A stretch of 64,000 nt of DNA from an uncultured Muribaculaceae bacterium. GTDB lineage: Bacteria > Bacteroidota > Bacteroidia > Bacteroidales > Muribaculaceae. This document shows, one piece after another, positions 63,511 through 64,000 of this stretch (position 1 is its first letter; each line of letters starts with the position of its first letter). Location: the NCBI GenBank assembly GCA_934675575.1, contig CAKUQQ010000004.1:124001-188000 (forward strand), read 5' to 3'. Below the pieces are notes generated by a model. That model worked only from the letters and a program-made list of their open reading frames with translations. It was not told the DNA's origin and did not search any database. Made by a program: the position numbers and the translations under genes.

Positions 63511-64000
63511 TTATGAGAAATGGTTTTTGATTACGTTCATAAAGTCGGCCACTTCCTCCGAGTTCTTGTCCCAACCAAGGTCGTTGTAGAAGTAATCCTC
63601 GGCTTCTTCATAGGTGCTCATAGAAGCCACCATGTTGAGTGCGTCGTTCCAGTCGAGCTCGCTGTTTGAGAACAACTCGCGGCGGAAACGGTAGCGGTCG
63701 TTGAGCGAGAAAGCCTTGTGCAGGTCTTTCGACAATGTGCGTTGCAGTTTTTCATCTACTCTAAGGTCACCTCCGTTGTCGTTGAGCGAAATCTTAGGCA
63801 TAGCTGGTGGAGTGGCAACACTTGCTTTATCTTCATCATCGGCGTAAGCTTCATCATCGGCGTAAGCCTCATCATCGCTTTCCGCCTCTGGTGTCTCGGC
63901 CACGGTGGGCGTGCGATGTTCTGGCTCCACATAATCGGAGCTGAACACTTCGTTCAGGCTTTCGCCCTCGTCGTGCTGACGCGTGTCCTCTGAGTCATAA
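63511..64000 (-). CDS. Acidic hypothetical protein, 5' truncated by the window edge
   Basis: The frame is open to the right end of the window, so only the last ~162 residues are seen. The visible N-terminal part is very acidic and repeats DDEAYA units; the C-terminal ~85 residues hold a helical conserved domain (DLHKAFSLNDRYRFRRELFSNSELDWNDALNMVASM, EEAEDYFYNDLGWD). I recognise this C-terminal domain as recurrent in Bacteroidetes but cannot give a function. It lies 23 bp upstream of rsmI and may be in one operon with it. Confidence 0.7.
   Translation of the reverse strand, partial: YDSEDTRQHDEGESLNEVFSSDYVEPEHRTPTVAETPEAESDDEAYADDEAYADDEDKASVATPPAMPKISLNDNGGDLRVDEKLQRTLSKDLHKAFSLNDRYRFRRELFSNSELDWNDALNMVASMSTYEEAEDYFYNDLGWDKNSEEVADFMNVIKNHFS
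63842..63877. repeat. Tandem 18-bp in-frame repeat
   Basis: Two 18-bp units, GCGTAAGCxTCATCATCG, differ at one base. They code for the acidic YADDEA repeat of the truncated hypothetical protein. The unit number may vary between strains. Confidence 0.75.

Overview
The window is a gene-dense stretch of a Bacteroidales chromosome, most likely from a gut member of the Muribaculaceae or a near relative (inference). Supporting signs are promoters of the Bacteroidetes type (TTTG, about 20 bp, TAnnTTTG), A-rich start regions without clear Shine-Dalgarno sites, secreted proteins ending in type IX secretion (T9SS)-like sorting domains, PCMD and GLUG surface proteins, a UpxY-free scattered exopolysaccharide gene set, and the cmk-ispH pair. 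I see no phage, insertion sequence, CRISPR array or rRNA operon. One tRNA (Ser, GCU) is present.

Layout. 1-4 kb: end of a HAD phosphatase, cmk, ispH, an RsmI-like methyltransferase and a YycJ-like metallo-hydrolase. 4-6.6 kb: two tandem paralogous secreted TIM-barrel proteins. 6.6-9.2 kb: a TIGR02757 protein, a DUF3298 protein and an HMA-AraC fusion regulator. 9.3-9.5 kb: a candidate small RNA. 9.6-11.7 kb: preQ1 operon queF-queC-queD-queE. 12-23 kb: exopolysaccharide genes (BY-kinase with a Tyr-Gly tail, UDP-glucuronate epimerase, UDP-glucose dehydrogenase, CapD-type dehydratase) enclosing a three-gene surface operon (PCMD lipoprotein, outer-membrane barrel, calycin/PCMD T9SS cargo). 23-37 kb: valS, a large T9SS cargo protein, a polyprenol-P-mannose synthase-like enzyme, pyrC, a Ca2+ P-type ATPase, cysK and an AT-rich AAA+/DUF4143 gene with paired palindromes at its promoter. 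37-43 kb: a 2041-residue GLUG-repeat surface protein. 43-52 kb: transporters, an AraC regulator divergent from a secreted carboxymuconolactone decarboxylase-cupin fusion, tRNA-Ser, a WecA/MraY-type transferase and an ECF sigma cluster. 52-64 kb: mltG-miaA, guaA, a CPA2 antiporter, an M6 peptidase, glycerate kinase, a coiled-coil lipoprotein and rsmI.

The most interesting non-gene structure is a dispersed, palindromic element of about 75 bp per unit. It occurs as two-unit arrays before ugd and guaA and as a decayed single unit before mltG, and in each case places a TATCTTTG promoter box about 30 bp before the gene. Other structures of note are the operator-like palindromes that overlap the promoter of the AAA+/DUF4143 gene, a candidate sRNA with its own promoter and bidirectional terminator, a probably leaderless pyrC transcript and a structured leader before the giant surface protein. 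All functions are read from sequence recognition only; no database search was possible.
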